NCBI GenBank assembly: GCA_000496135.1
Contig: KI542674.1
Coordinates: forward strand, 492,418 to 556,417
Origin: Thermoplasmatales archaeon E-plasma
GTDB lineage: Archaea > Thermoplasmatota > Thermoplasmata > Thermoplasmatales > Thermoplasmataceae
DNA: 64,000 nucleotides
Reading direction: 5' to 3'
In this document: piece by piece, positions 18,666-27,697 of the stretch
Layout: every line of letters begins with the position of its first letter
Numbering within the stretch: position 1 is the stretch's first letter
Notes under the pieces: model-generated
What the model was told of the DNA's origin: nothing
What the model saw: only the letters and a program-made list of their open reading frames with translations
Databases searched by the model: none
Translations under genes and position numbers: made by a program

Positions 18666-19772
18666 ATGAGACAGTGTGATGGTATACTTTCTGATATTGC
18701 CAGGAAGGTAAACCAGGGAATTTCCCCTTCTTTTGACGAAATTGTATATATGTACGATTCTGCTCCCATCAGTGATTTGGGGAGTCTTGCCAGATCCATA
18801 GCAGATGATTTGACTGGCAAGCAGGTAAGTTTTGTTTCCAATATGATTATGAATTATACCAATGTATGCAATGTAAGGTGCAAGTTCTGTGCATTCTATC
18901 GAACAGGCACAGAAGATGATGCATATACTTTGAGTGTAGATCAGGTTGTTGAAAGGGTTAGACATTTTTACGAAGCGTTTGGTATAAAGCAATTGCTCAT
19001 TCAGGGAGGGGTTAACTCTGAACTACCGCTGGATTATTATATTACCCTGTTCAATACACTCCATGAAAAATTTCCCGATCTTGGGATTCATGGGCTTTCA
19101 ACTTCTGAATTATCGTTCATTTCGAAGAAAGAGAAAATCAGCATTCCAGAATTATTGACAAGGCTCAGGAGTGCAGGTCTCGAGACAATTCCAGGTGCCG
19201 GTGCAGAGATTTTTTCTGATGAGGTCAGAAAAATACTCAGAAGGCCTGCTGGAAGTGGCAGGGAATGGTTATCCATAATGGAAGAGGCTCATAAACTGGG
19301 TATCAGAACGAGCGCAACCATGATGTTTGGGCATGTTGAGGAAAGTCGCCATAAAGCTGAACATTTACTTTCTTTGCTGGATTTACAGAAGAAATACCAT
19401 GGCTTTATGTCATTCACACCATGGAACTTTGAGCCTGGAAACACACAGCTTGAAAAGGAGAATTTGGTTAAATACAGAGCTGGCGGGGAAGAGGTTCTGA
19501 GAAATATTGCCATTGCAAGAATAGTGTTCAACAAACATTTACCCATAATTCAGTCTTCATGGCTTACTAATGGAGTTCCAATGGGTCAGATGGCTATTAT
19601 GTATGGCGCAAACGACTGGGGTGGAACTATTTACGATGAGAAAGTTATTCCCGCAACTGGAAAGATGGTCGGAAATCTCAGAAAGGAAATAATCATAGAG
19701 AGTGTAAAACAAATAGGAATGATTCCCGTGGAGAGAGATAATATGTACCGGGCAATCAGGAATTACAACTGA
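18666..19772 (+). CDS. mqnC: Cyclic dehypoxanthinyl futalosine synthase MqnC (radical SAM)
   Basis: About 368 residues from the ATG at 18666. The motif CNVRCKFCAFYR, the blocks QLLIQGGVNSELPLDYY, GAGAEIFSDEVRKI, TMMFGHVEE and YGANDWGGTIYDEKVIPA are characteristic of MqnC. It cyclises dehypoxanthine futalosine. The open frame extends 45 codons further upstream to 18531, but that extension is hydrophobic and atypical (FTFYILSKYVYRNILFIFSL), so the Met before RQCDGILSD is chosen. The 3' end overlaps truD in an ATGA motif. Confidence 0.87.
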   Translation: MRQCDGILSDIARKVNQGISPSFDEIVYMYDSAPISDLGSLARSIADDLTGKQVSFVSNMIMNYTNVCNVRCKFCAFYRTGTEDDAYTLSVDQVVERVRHFYEAFGIKQLLIQGGVNSELPLDYYITLFNTLHEKFPDLGIHGLSTSELSFISKKEKISIPELLTRLRSAGLETIPGAGAEIFSDEVRKILRRPAGSGREWLSIMEEAHKLGIRTSATMMFGHVEESRHKAEHLLSLLDLQKKYHGFMSFTPWNFEPGNTQLEKENLVKYRAGGEEVLRNIAIARIVFNKHLPIIQSSWLTNGVPMGQMAIMYGANDWGGTIYDEKVIPATGKMVGNLRKEIIIESVKQIGMIPVERDNMYRAIRNYN

Positions 19773-20971
19773 TGAATGAAAATAACCTTCATAACATAAT
19801 AAAGAATACTGCCGAGGATTTCATTGTGGATGAAATTCCATTGGATTTTCAAAAAAAACCGGATGGAAAATATACCATAATTAAGGTAAGGCTGACCAAC
19901 TGGGATACCAACAGATTTGTTTCAGTGCTTGCAAGATCGCTAAGAATAAGCAGAAAAAGAATAACCTTTGCAGGAACCAAGGATAAAAAAGGCATAACTA
20001 CGCAATATTTTTGCATCAATGGCGCCTATTCAAACGAACTTGAGACGTTAAAAGACTGTGAAGTTATGGAGGTTTTTAGAACGGATAACATGCTCCGAAT
20101 GGGCGACCTGAAGGGGAATAAGTTTTCAATTCGTCTAAACCTTGAGGAAGTTGAAGATGATCATATTTTAAACACGAACCGATCCATAGTTGCCGGTGGC
20201 GGATACTGGAACCTTTATGGTGAGCAGCGTTTCGGAACTAACCGGAGTAATACCCACAGGATCGGAGAGCAGATTATTAGGGGTAATTTTGAGGCTGCGG
20301 CCAAGCTATATCTCTATGACCCGGAATTCGACAGCGACGGGTATAGATTGGATCTTTCCAGAGACTGGAATTATAAGGCAGCACTTGATAATTACCCTGA
20401 ATATCTTGGCTTTGAAAGGGCAATCCTCTCTCATCTGGCTTCCGGCGGAAGTTTTGAGGAATCACTTGATGTGCTCCCGAAGACCCTTGAAATAATGTTC
20501 GTGCACGCATTTCAGTCAATGCTGTTTAACAGAATGCTGAAGATGAGGGCTGAATATTCAGATTCACCGGATAAGGTATATGTTGGTGACTTTGTCCAGC
20601 AAAAAGACAGTTATTTTAATGTCAGTGGGGAACTCATTGAAGTTACTTCATTCAATTATGATAAGATCTCAAAATTGTCCCTTGAAAACAAAGTGACCGC
20701 TGTTATGCCTCTAGCAGGTTACGAAACCAGACTTCAAAGTGGAATTCCAGGGGAAATAGTAGAGAAAACGCTGACTGAATTCAATGTCACGCGAGAGATG
20801 TTCAGAATACATAAAAATGAAAAACTCTCGTCTTCAGGGAATTACAGGGGTGTCAGATTTATTCCGATCGGTTTCTCATGCACAAATAAATGGCTGAACT
20901 TTTCTCTCGGGAAAGGTATGTATGCCACAACACTGATTGATCAGATACTGGAAAATATAAAAAATAGATAA
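19772..20971 (+). CDS. truD: tRNA pseudouridine(13) synthase TruD
   Basis: 399 residues. The N-terminal block EDFIVDEIPLDF, the KVRLTNWDTNRF segment, the catalytic-Asp motif FAGTKDKKGITTQ, the NLYGEQRFGTNR block and the family-typical insertion domain identify TruD, which isomerises U13 in tRNA. The ATG sits in the TGATG overlap with mqnC, implying translational coupling between a quinone gene and a tRNA-modification gene. Converges on tbp with 11 bp between the coding ends. Confidence 0.93.
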   Translation: MNENNLHNIIKNTAEDFIVDEIPLDFQKKPDGKYTIIKVRLTNWDTNRFVSVLARSLRISRKRITFAGTKDKKGITTQYFCINGAYSNELETLKDCEVMEVFRTDNMLRMGDLKGNKFSIRLNLEEVEDDHILNTNRSIVAGGGYWNLYGEQRFGTNRSNTHRIGEQIIRGNFEAAAKLYLYDPEFDSDGYRLDLSRDWNYKAALDNYPEYLGFERAILSHLASGGSFEESLDVLPKTLEIMFVHAFQSMLFNRMLKMRAEYSDSPDKVYVGDFVQQKDSYFNVSGELIEVTSFNYDKISKLSLENKVTAVMPLAGYETRLQSGIPGEIVEKTLTEFNVTREMFRIHKNEKLSSSGNYRGVRFIPIGFSCTNKWLNFSLGKGMYATTLIDQILENIKNR

Positions 20972-20982
20972 ATTTGATGGGC

Positions 20983-21537
20983 CTAAATTAAGCCCACTTT
21001 CTGGAGTTCTTTCTTGACTTTTATTACTGCCTGCTCAATTTCGCTTTCTTCCTTTGCACCGGTACATACTACTTTGCCTGATCCGAAGAGAAGCAAAACG
21101 ACCTTTGGTTCTTCCACTCTGTACACTAAACCGGGGAATTGTTCCGGCTCATATTCAACGTTTTCAAGACCAAGTGACATTGCAATATCTGTAAGGTTAA
21201 GATCAGCTTCAAGATCATATACCGCTACAATGTTTTGAACTACGATATCCGGGTTATCATAGACTTCTATTCCAGCCTTTTTCAGCCTTCCTATTATAGT
21301 CTGGATAGTTAACTTTACATTGGCAAGGTTCTTTGCGCCTGTACAGTTTACCTTTCCGCTTCTGAATATCAATACTGCAGTCTTGGGTTCTGTTAATCTG
21401 TATATAAGACCCGGAAACTGTTCAGGTTCGTATTCTGAACCCTCAAGGGCCATTGCTATCTGGCTAAGATCCAGATGCTCCGCAAGTGATGTTGATGCTA
21501 CAATGTTTTCAATATTGATTTTTTCTCTCTCACTCAT
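20983..21537 (-). CDS. tbp: TATA-box-binding protein (TBP)
   Basis: 184 residues forming the two direct TBP repeats, each with PGLIYRL/PGLVYRV, LIFRSGKVNCTGAK or LLFGSGKVVCTGAK, the saddle-forming strands. It nucleates archaeal transcription initiation on TATA boxes with TFB. The C-terminus lacks the long acidic tail of some halophile TBPs. Only about 26 nt separates the start codon from the centre of a perfect palindromic TATA sequence (21554-21572), so the message is probably leaderless and may be autoregulated. Confidence 0.96.
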   Translation of the reverse strand: MSEREKINIENIVASTSLAEHLDLSQIAMALEGSEYEPEQFPGLIYRLTEPKTAVLIFRSGKVNCTGAKNLANVKLTIQTIIGRLKKAGIEVYDNPDIVVQNIVAVYDLEADLNLTDIAMSLGLENVEYEPEQFPGLVYRVEEPKVVLLLFGSGKVVCTGAKEESEIEQAVIKVKKELQKVGLI

Positions 21538-21553
21538 ATAAATCTATCTGTTA

Positions 21554-21572
21554 TTTATATACAGTATATAAA
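21554..21572 (-). promoter_or_regulatory. Palindromic TATA region of the tbp promoter
   Basis: TTTATATACAGTATATAAA is a perfect inverted repeat with 9-bp arms and a central A. Its centre is 26 nt before the tbp ATG, the normal TATA position for a leaderless archaeal gene. It could bind TBP in either orientation. Confidence 0.65.
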
Positions 21573-21617
21573 CCCATTATAATTGTTTCAAAGATATAAT
21601 AATTGATCTTTGCGTAA

Positions 21618-21914
21618 TCACATATTCAAAGAAGCTCTTGCCTCTTCTGACATCCGGCTCGGATTCCATGGTGGTTCCCATACAAGTTCCACATCAGCCA
21701 TTTCAACCCCCGGCATGTTTTCCACAACTTTCTGAACCTCTGCAAGTATCCATGGGGTAACAGGGCATGTCGGTGCTGTCATTGTCATCTTTAAAAGTAC
21801 CTTGTCATTGTTAATATCCACTTCGTAAATCAATCCCAGATTGACTATATCCATGCCTATTTCTGGATCTTCCACAACCTTTAGTTCTTCCAGGATTTCT
21901 TCTTTGGTTACCAT
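21618..21914 (-). CDS. DUF59/MIP18-family Fe-S assembly protein (SufT-like)
   Basis: 98 residues with EILEELKVVEDPEIGMDIVN, then LGLIYEV, and LKMTMTAPTCPVTPWI containing the conserved DPE and TxxxCP motifs, and a C-terminal VELVWEPPWNPSRMSE. This family helps load Fe-S clusters onto target proteins in the cytosol. Fe-S clients in the window include the radical SAM enzymes, UDG and TtuA. Encoded just upstream of tbp on the same strand, with 80 bp between, so tbp has its own promoter. Confidence 0.88.
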   Translation of the reverse strand: MVTKEEILEELKVVEDPEIGMDIVNLGLIYEVDINNDKVLLKMTMTAPTCPVTPWILAEVQKVVENMPGVEMADVELVWEPPWNPSRMSEEARASLNM

Positions 21915-22000
21915 TTCTGTTCACTATATGATTTCTATTAGAAATATTAATGCTTATTATCTTCAGGTGTGACAAACATGAATATTTTTGGAATCATTGA

Positions 22001-22948
22001 TCATTCAATATTGAGCATCTGATTTTTTAACTCAGTTTGAGACAGGTTTTTAAAAGAGAGTATACATGCATCTATGGAATCCTTAACAGAGTTGCAAATC
22101 CATTGCTTTTCTGATGTGTATTTTTCTATCAATGAAATATCAAATGCATTTATACCACCAAAATCCCTCAAATGTGGATCTATTTCAGATGAATGACTCT
22201 CCCCGAAATGAATTCTACCCAACTTATCAACCATAACAGAGCAAATGGATATTAGTAGCATACCCTTCGTAGATATCAGTTTGAGTCCGGGACATATGCC
22301 GATTGAAAAATCATCATCTTCCAAAACCTCAGTTGCTTCAGTAGTGGCAGTGTTATAATTGTCAGGAAAAAAATCCAGCGAATGGTTCTCTTTACTGGTT
22401 TTTCTGAAAAAAATCTCAATTTCGCCGAATGAACTTTTGAGATATTCTTCAGTTTTCTCAAAGTAAGGTTTCCATATTTCATTTACCGAAAATTTAATTT
22501 TTCTATTGAGAAAACCATGCTCATCAATTTCTCCCCTTATTATTCTTCTCGAGCTTATTGGCATAAGGTCCCTTGCCAGCATGAGGGGGACTGTTATAAT
22601 TGTAAGCGGTTTCAGGCCGTTCTTCTCCCGCTTTCTATTTATCCTATTTGCTGCACCCTCAGTTTCTTCTGATACAACAATGTGTGTATAATTTTCCTCG
22701 GTTGCAGAATCTCCCTCTGTTGATTTAAGGGGCCTTATGGTAAAATCTGAGCCTTTGCGCTTTAAATATTCTTCAACCACCTTCATTCTCTTATCGTAGG
22801 AGACGATCTCGTATGGTTTGCTCTTGCTTATAAAGGAAGATTCTGTAAGTCCGATTATTATTGGTATTCCTAACCCTGCAGCGGCATCCAGAAGTGCCTT
22901 ATGACCGTCGTGTAAGATTGTAAATGTTCCAGCCACTATTACTTTCAT
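22001..22948 (-). CDS. coaD: Archaeal phosphopantetheine adenylyltransferase fused to a DUF84-like domain
   Basis: 315 residues, about twice a stand-alone archaeal PPAT. Residues 1-155 carry the nucleotidyltransferase motifs TFTILHDGHKALL and MPISSRRIIRGEID and the segment THIVVSEETE; this domain makes dephospho-CoA. Residues about 165-290 look like a DUF84/NTP-phosphatase (YjjX-like) domain: FFRKTSKEN, FPDNYNTATTEATEVL, FSIGICPGLKL, CSVMVDKLGRIHFGES. PPAT/second-domain fusions are known in Thermoplasmatales; whether the second domain is catalytic is uncertain. Directly downstream of the aminotransferase (3-bp gap). Confidence 0.88.
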   Translation of the reverse strand: MKVIVAGTFTILHDGHKALLDAAAGLGIPIIIGLTESSFISKSKPYEIVSYDKRMKVVEEYLKRKGSDFTIRPLKSTEGDSATEENYTHIVVSEETEGAANRINRKREKNGLKPLTIITVPLMLARDLMPISSRRIIRGEIDEHGFLNRKIKFSVNEIWKPYFEKTEEYLKSSFGEIEIFFRKTSKENHSLDFFPDNYNTATTEATEVLEDDDFSIGICPGLKLISTKGMLLISICSVMVDKLGRIHFGESHSSEIDPHLRDFGGINAFDISLIEKYTSEKQWICNSVKDSIDACILSFKNLSQTELKNQMLNIE

Positions 22949-22951
22949 GCT

Positions 22952-24145
22952 TCACTTTTTTACGAATGTTTTCCTTAATCTCCTTATTCCCTCTGAAAGT
23001 TGATCATCGTCTCCATATGTGAAATTCAAACGCATGCTTCTTTTCTGAGCACCTTTCGTGGTGAAAGCCTGGCCGCTAATATAAGCAACTCCGTTTTTTA
23101 TGGCCTCTCCAATCATCTGTTTTGTGTCAACGTTCTGTGCAACCGTTAACCAGACAAACATACCTCCTTCCGGTTTTGACCATACTGAACCGTCATTGAA
23201 TTCATTTTCCAGTGCATTTACCATTATATCTCTCTTTTTTCTGTACATTTCTATGTTGAGCGCGACCTGTTTATAGATAGCACCACGTTTGATATATTCA
23301 TAGGCAACGTATTGAGAGAATGTGTTCGTGGCAAGATCCAGTGCCTGTTTGATGAGATTGAACTTTGCAATAACTTCAGTTGGTGCTATTGTATAACCAA
23401 GTCTCAGTCCGGGAGTCATTACCTTTGAAAATGTTCCGAGATAAAGAACCTCTTCCCCTCCCTTGAGGCTTCTCATGGCCGGTACATTGTTTCCATAATA
23501 CCTCAATTCTCCATATGGATTGTCTTCTATGAGGGGGATGTCATAACTTCTGGATATCTCTATGAGATGCTTTCTTCTATCCAGAGGCATTGTATATCCC
23601 GTTGGATTCTGAAATGTTGGTATGGTATAGATAAAGGAAGGTTTCCTGCTTTCTTTGATGAGCTGCTTAATCTTTTCCTCAAGAAGGTCGGTCTTCATAC
23701 CCATTGAATCCATTTCTATTCCTTCCATCCTGAGATCATTTGCACTGAATGCAGAGATTGCCCCTACATATGTGGGTTCTTCTGTTATGATTGTATCTCC
23801 CGGGTTAGCCAGAACTTTTCCAAGCTCGTATAACCCTTGCTGAGACCCAGAATTCAATATGACGTTCTCAGGAAGGCACTTAATTCCCTGAGTCTTTTCA
23901 AGATATCCTGGAATAATATCCAGGGTTTCCTGAACACCAAGCGTGTTAGCATATTGAAAAACCTGTGCCGATCTTGTTTCGATAAGGTCATTCATGATAC
24001 TTTTCAATACTTCTGAAGGAAATGTCTTTGGATTTGGCATACCTCCTCCAAGCGATATTAGACCCTTTGTAGAAGCCATTTTTAAGAGCTCACGAATTTC
24101 TGATGGTTTCATTCCGTCAAGAAAATACGAGAATTTGTAATTCAT
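22952..24145 (-). CDS. PLP-dependent class I/II aminotransferase (2-aminoadipate/aromatic type)
   Basis: About 397 residues. Fold-type-I motifs: GLISLGGGMPNPKTFP, LNSGSQQGLYELGK, PTFQNPTGYTMPLDRR, the PLP-lysine in LGTFSKVMTPGLRLGY, and MRLNFTYGD. The N-terminus resembles LysN / kynurenine-type enzymes (FSYFLDGMKPSEIRELLK). Substrate is probably an amino acid such as 2-aminoadipate or an aromatic. The frame opens earlier (24247) but the ATG at 24145 has an AGGTGAG ribosome-binding site 5 nt upstream and gives the normal family N-terminus, so it is preferred. Transcribed with coaD. Confidence 0.87.
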   Translation of the reverse strand: MNYKFSYFLDGMKPSEIRELLKMASTKGLISLGGGMPNPKTFPSEVLKSIMNDLIETRSAQVFQYANTLGVQETLDIIPGYLEKTQGIKCLPENVILNSGSQQGLYELGKVLANPGDTIITEEPTYVGAISAFSANDLRMEGIEMDSMGMKTDLLEEKIKQLIKESRKPSFIYTIPTFQNPTGYTMPLDRRKHLIEISRSYDIPLIEDNPYGELRYYGNNVPAMRSLKGGEEVLYLGTFSKVMTPGLRLGYTIAPTEVIAKFNLIKQALDLATNTFSQYVAYEYIKRGAIYKQVALNIEMYRKKRDIMVNALENEFNDGSVWSKPEGGMFVWLTVAQNVDTKQMIGEAIKNGVAYISGQAFTTKGAQKRSMRLNFTYGDDDQLSEGIRRLRKTFVKK

Positions 24146-24236
24146 TCTCTCACCTATGCACATTTCTAAGAGAAATATAAAAGTGCTTGAACTCATCAAT
24201 AGAAAACACTTATAATGTTGCTGAAATTTGAGCGGG

Positions 24237-24755
24237 ATGATATCCACTAGACTGACATGGAAAGTCAGCGTTATCGGCGAACCGGGCTCAGGAAAGAGCT
24301 CACTTATTTCTAGAATGGCTTACGACAGCGATTCTGTATCAGGTTCATTGCGTGGTTTGATTAGAAAGAAATTGAATGTCGTCTACGAAGGAGAAACGCG
24401 AAATGTTGAGTTTCTTTTTCAGGAAATAGAGGGATTTGCCGGCGCTGATAACCTTTTATCCAGCTCAAACGGAGTAATTATTGTTGTTGATATCACGAAT
24501 CCCGTTGATTTAAAGGGCCTGGCAAAGTTTATAGACTTCATTTCAAATTTTGGCAAAAATCCATTAATATTCATTGCGGGATCCAAAATTGACAGAAGAT
24601 ATGAGGCAAAGATCTGGGAGGAAGATCTTGAACCGTTGAAGAAAAATCAGAATACGAAATTGTATATGGTTTCATCACGACAGTCTGAAACCGTTAAAAA
24701 TATGTTAAATGACATAGCTGTCAGCCTGCTGAAAAGAACACTGGAAAGGAAATGA
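24237..24755 (+). CDS. Ras-like small GTPase, archaeal, with altered G motifs
   Basis: About 172 residues with the Ras-superfamily core: P-loop VIGEPGSGKSSLISRM, a G3-position block FLFQEIEGFAG where the usual DxxG Asp is Glu, a G4-position FIAGSKIDRR (SKxD instead of NKxD), and a G5-like MVSSR. GTP binding seems likely but hydrolysis geometry may differ. The frame also opens at TTG 24228; ATG 24237 is preferred. One base separates it from endA, so the two are coexpressed, but a shared function is not evident. Confidence 0.75.
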   Translation: MISTRLTWKVSVIGEPGSGKSSLISRMAYDSDSVSGSLRGLIRKKLNVVYEGETRNVEFLFQEIEGFAGADNLLSSSNGVIIVVDITNPVDLKGLAKFIDFISNFGKNPLIFIAGSKIDRRYEAKIWEEDLEPLKKNQNTKLYMVSSRQSETVKNMLNDIAVSLLKRTLERK

Positions 24756-24756
24756 G

Positions 24757-25692
24757 TTGAGTGGTAAGGCAATCTGTGGAAATTTAGTATTCAATATAAC
24801 CGGTAACAGAAGTGCTGCCCATATATTTAACAAATATTCCACAGGTACATTAAAGGGTGATCTTCTAATTCTGGAACCTCTAGAAGTTGTTTTTTTAATC
24901 TGGAAAAGAAGAATAAAGGCGGAAAATCCTCTATTCAATGAAGGTTCATCACTGGTTAAGGCTATCCTGCAGGAGGATGAAATCCCCCTATGGAATGCCT
25001 ATAGAGAACTGAGAATTGCCGGCTATCGCGTAAAGAGAAATGGAATGGATTTAAGAATAAGAGAAAAAAGTTCTTCTTCCCCTGTATTCACGGTAAAAAC
25101 AATAAGGGAGAATTTTCAGCTATCATTTTCAGACCTGTATAGCTGGATAGAAAACATTGTTGCTGCCGTTGATGATGATGGTGGCGTTACGTTCTATAAG
25201 TTATCCGAGATCGATATGGAAGGAAGTTCTTCAATTCAGGAAATAAAAGAGAGGCCGGTTCCTGTTGGGAAGCGATCTGTGGTATCAGATGGTTCAATTC
25301 CAGAATGGCTGGGTGATTCCACCACTGAAAATTTCACTATTTTATCAGAGCTTGAAACAAGATATATCAATGGTTTCCCTCCTGAGAATCCCGTTGAAAT
25401 GGTATATCATGATCTGTTCAATAAGAAGACAATTATCAGAACAGGATTTAAGTATGGCTGCAACTTCAGAATATATCTGAATGAATTGTCCTCACATGCA
25501 GAGGCACTTGTTCATGTATTTGATAGGGAAGAAGGGTGGTACGCAATATCCAGAGCTGTAAGAGTAGCCGGGGGAGTTAAAAAGAAAATGATTTTTGCTG
25601 GAATTCTTGAATCCAAGATAAAATATGTTGAGATAAAAAGGATGAAATCTTTTGTTGAAGATGAAAATAGGGATGATGAATCAGATCTGTGA
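24757..25692 (+). CDS. endA: tRNA-splicing endonuclease EndA (two-repeat type)
   Basis: 311 residues, the double-length form that assembles as a homodimer. The C-terminal half carries the catalytic Tyr (FKYGCNFRIYL), His (SHAEALVHV) and Lys (GVKKKMIFAG); the N-terminal repeat is a degenerate structural copy. It excises introns from pre-tRNA at the bulge-helix-bulge; RtcB at 51-52.6 kb would reseal the exons. TTG start with GGAAAGGA just upstream, 1 nt after the GTPase stop. Its 3' end overlaps rps2 tail-to-tail by 12 bp. Confidence 0.92.
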   Translation: MSGKAICGNLVFNITGNRSAAHIFNKYSTGTLKGDLLILEPLEVVFLIWKRRIKAENPLFNEGSSLVKAILQEDEIPLWNAYRELRIAGYRVKRNGMDLRIREKSSSSPVFTVKTIRENFQLSFSDLYSWIENIVAAVDDDGGVTFYKLSEIDMEGSSSIQEIKERPVPVGKRSVVSDGSIPEWLGDSTTENFTILSELETRYINGFPPENPVEMVYHDLFNKKTIIRTGFKYGCNFRIYLNELSSHAEALVHVFDREEGWYAISRAVRVAGGVKKKMIFAGILESKIKYVEIKRMKSFVEDENRDDESDL

Positions 25693-26280
25693 TTCAAAGT
25701 CTTCAACGGAGAATTTGTATTCAGAGTAATCTTTTATTTCTCCTTTTTTCAGCAGTATCTCTCTTGCAAGTAACCAATATACAAGTGCGAGCGATCTTCT
25801 GCCCTTATTATTGCTTGGGATAACGATATCAACGAAATCGGTAGTGTTATTTGCATCGCAGAAAGCTATAACAGGTGATCCAACATTTCTAGCTTCTTTC
25901 ATTACCTGGGTATCTGCCAGTGGATCAGTTACGATAATTGCCTTTGCTTCCGTATAAGTCTCTAAATTTGGATTTGTAAGCGTTCCAGGAATAAACCTTC
26001 CAATGATTGATCTTGCTCCTGTTACTTCTGAAAATTTTGTTACAGGCCTGAATGCATACTGCCTCTGTGCAACCACAAGAATTTCGCCTGGATTAATGCG
26101 TGAAAGCATCTTTCCTGCAACCTTAATCATTTTATCAGTATATTTGAGATCGAGGATGTATAATCCATCGTTTCTTATTTTGAAAATATACTTTAGCATA
26201 TCCTTTGTCTTTAGCTGTGTTCCTATCTGTACACCAGATTTCTGATACTCTTCTTCTGAGATCAATAATTCCTCTTCCAT
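25681..26280 (-). CDS. rps2: 30S ribosomal protein S2
   Basis: About 199 residues in archaeal uS2 form: GVQIGTQLKTKDMLKYIF, DGLYILDLKYTDKMI, the ILVVAQRQYAFRPV block, FIPGTLTNP, IIVTDPLADTQ and VIPSNNKGRRSLALVYWLLA. It is placed in the small-subunit body. The frame opens at 26328, but MEEELLISEEEYQKSG from 26280 matches archaeal S2 N-termini, so that ATG is used. In many archaea S2 is next to enolase or RNA polymerase genes; that arrangement is not seen here. Confidence 0.94.
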   Translation of the reverse strand: MEEELLISEEEYQKSGVQIGTQLKTKDMLKYIFKIRNDGLYILDLKYTDKMIKVAGKMLSRINPGEILVVAQRQYAFRPVTKFSEVTGARSIIGRFIPGTLTNPNLETYTEAKAIIVTDPLADTQVMKEARNVGSPVIAFCDANNTTDFVDIVIPSNNKGRRSLALVYWLLAREILLKKGEIKDYSEYKFSVEDFESQI

Positions 26281-26428
26281 TGTTACCAACTCTTTTGAAT
26301 TTAAGATTCGCTGTAATCGATTCTGCATATTTATTGATTTATGTTTTCATTTTCTGTTACATGAAAAGCTTTCAGTTAATCTCACGGTATATTCATTCCC
26401 GTTTTATTAAGATGACTGCCATGGAATT

Positions 26429-27361
26429 CTATTCCCATTCAATTGTTCCAGGCGGTTTGTGCGTTATATCATATGATACCCTGTTTATTTCAGGGAATCC
26501 GTTTGTGATCTCTATTGACATTTCTTCAAGAATATTCCAGTCAAGCTGTGAGAATGTGGCAGTCATTGCATCAAGAGAATCCACACATCGTATAACTACA
26601 CTATATCCATAGCTTCTCTTGTCCCCATGAACGCCAGTTGTTTTCACGGGAAGAAGGACTGCAAAATACTGCCATGGTCTCTTGTTTCCGGAAGTTCTTT
26701 TTTCTATGGTATCTTCCACTATTTGAGTAACACCCTTCAATAAAGACAGTTTCTCTTCTGTAATTTCCCCTATAATTCTTACCCCGAGACCTGGACCCGG
26801 GAAAGGCTGCAGATCATCTCTTAATCCCAATTCCCTGCTTAACTCCCTTACATCATCCTTGTAAAGATCACGAAGTGGCTCTACCAGTTTGAGATTCATG
26901 TTTGAAGGCAATCCACCCACATTGTGATGCGTTTTTATTGTTTCCCTTCTGGAACCTCCACTTTCAATCCAATCCGGAGCAATGGTACCCTGAAGAAGAT
27001 ATTCGGCCCCGTATCTTTTTGCTTCTTCTTCAAAAACTTCGATAAATGTTCTTCCAATTATCTTCCTCTTCTCTTCCGGATTGGTTATTCCTTTCAGATT
27101 GTGAAGAAATTTAGCCTTTGCATCAATAATCTTTCCGTTTATATTGAATTTCTCGAAAATTGCTCTGACTCTTTCCGGTTCACCATTCCTCACAAGCCCT
27201 GTATCAACAAAAACTGATAAAACCTGATCATATGCTGCCTTGCTGCAAATTACAGCAAGGAGAGTACTGTCAGTACCACCAGAGCATGCAAGAATTCCTT
27301 TTCCCTTCAAATTACTGTGAATAAAAGAAATAATTTGTTTTAATTCCTGAGATTCTGTCAA
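26429..27361 (-). CDS. guaAB: GMP synthase, ATP pyrophosphatase subunit
   Basis: 310 residues. The PP-loop is [16 protein letters not shown], with [13 protein letters not shown], the [10 protein letters not shown] block, [14 protein letters not shown] and a C-terminal [12 protein letters not shown], all GuaA-B signatures. It adenylates XMP for amination to GMP; the glutaminase subunit is separate in archaea and not seen here. Initiation is at TTG 27361, 12 nt after the previous stop; an ATG at 27373 is out of frame. Confidence 0.94.
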   Translation of the reverse strand: MTESQELKQIISFIHSNLKGKGILACSGGTDSTLLAVICSKAAYDQVLSVFVDTGLVRNGEPERVRAIFEKFNINGKIIDAKAKFLHNLKGITNPEEKRKIIGRTFIEVFEEEAKRYGAEYLLQGTIAPDWIESGGSRRETIKTHHNVGGLPSNMNLKLVEPLRDLYKDDVRELSRELGLRDDLQPFPGPGLGVRIIGEITEEKLSLLKGVTQIVEDTIEKRTSGNKRPWQYFAVLLPVKTTGVHGDKRSYGYSVVIRCVDSLDAMTATFSQLDWNILEEMSIEITNGFPEINRVSYDITHKPPGTIEWE

Positions 27362-27373
27362 AATTTTTACCCA

Positions 27374-27697
27374 TCAGGTCTTCATTATTGCGCCCAGGAA
27401 TATGAGTAGTCCTATTACTATTCCTATAACAGCAGCTACAACATAGTAAATAATTCCAACGATTACCTCGTTGAAGAGCGTAACTCCCGTGAAGGTATAC
27501 TCTCTTAAAACATAAATTGCCACGGCAACTATGGCTGCCCCCACAATCAGACCTACTCCAACCATTCTGCTCTTTCCACTTCCAAAATAAGCCGTCATAG
27601 CTCCAAGAACAAGAAGCGATAGAGCCAGAAGGGCCAGAATGACCAAAACAAATACGTCCCAATTCCAAGGATTCCACGGATAACTAATCATTTTCAA
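27374..27697 (-). CDS. Small membrane protein, three transmembrane helices
   Basis: 107 residues, no recognised family. Hydrophobic helices at about residues 15-38, 45-63 and 78-103, with a Trp/Asn/Pro-rich N-terminus (SYPWNPWNWDVF). Its stop is 12 nt from guaAB and its start is immediately after the Lrp-type gene, so the three are likely one transcript. Function unknown. Confidence 0.6.
   Translation of the reverse strand: MKMISYPWNPWNWDVFVLVILALLALSLLVLGAMTAYFGSGKSRMVGVGLIVGAAIVAVAIYVLREYTFTGVTLFNEVIVGIIYYVVAAVIGIVIGLLIFLGAIMKT

Noticed and set aside
27312..27677. Minus-strand 121-residue ORF overlapping the membrane protein and guaAB
   Set aside because: Out-of-frame with both genes and rich in Cys/Ser/Arg; a shadow.
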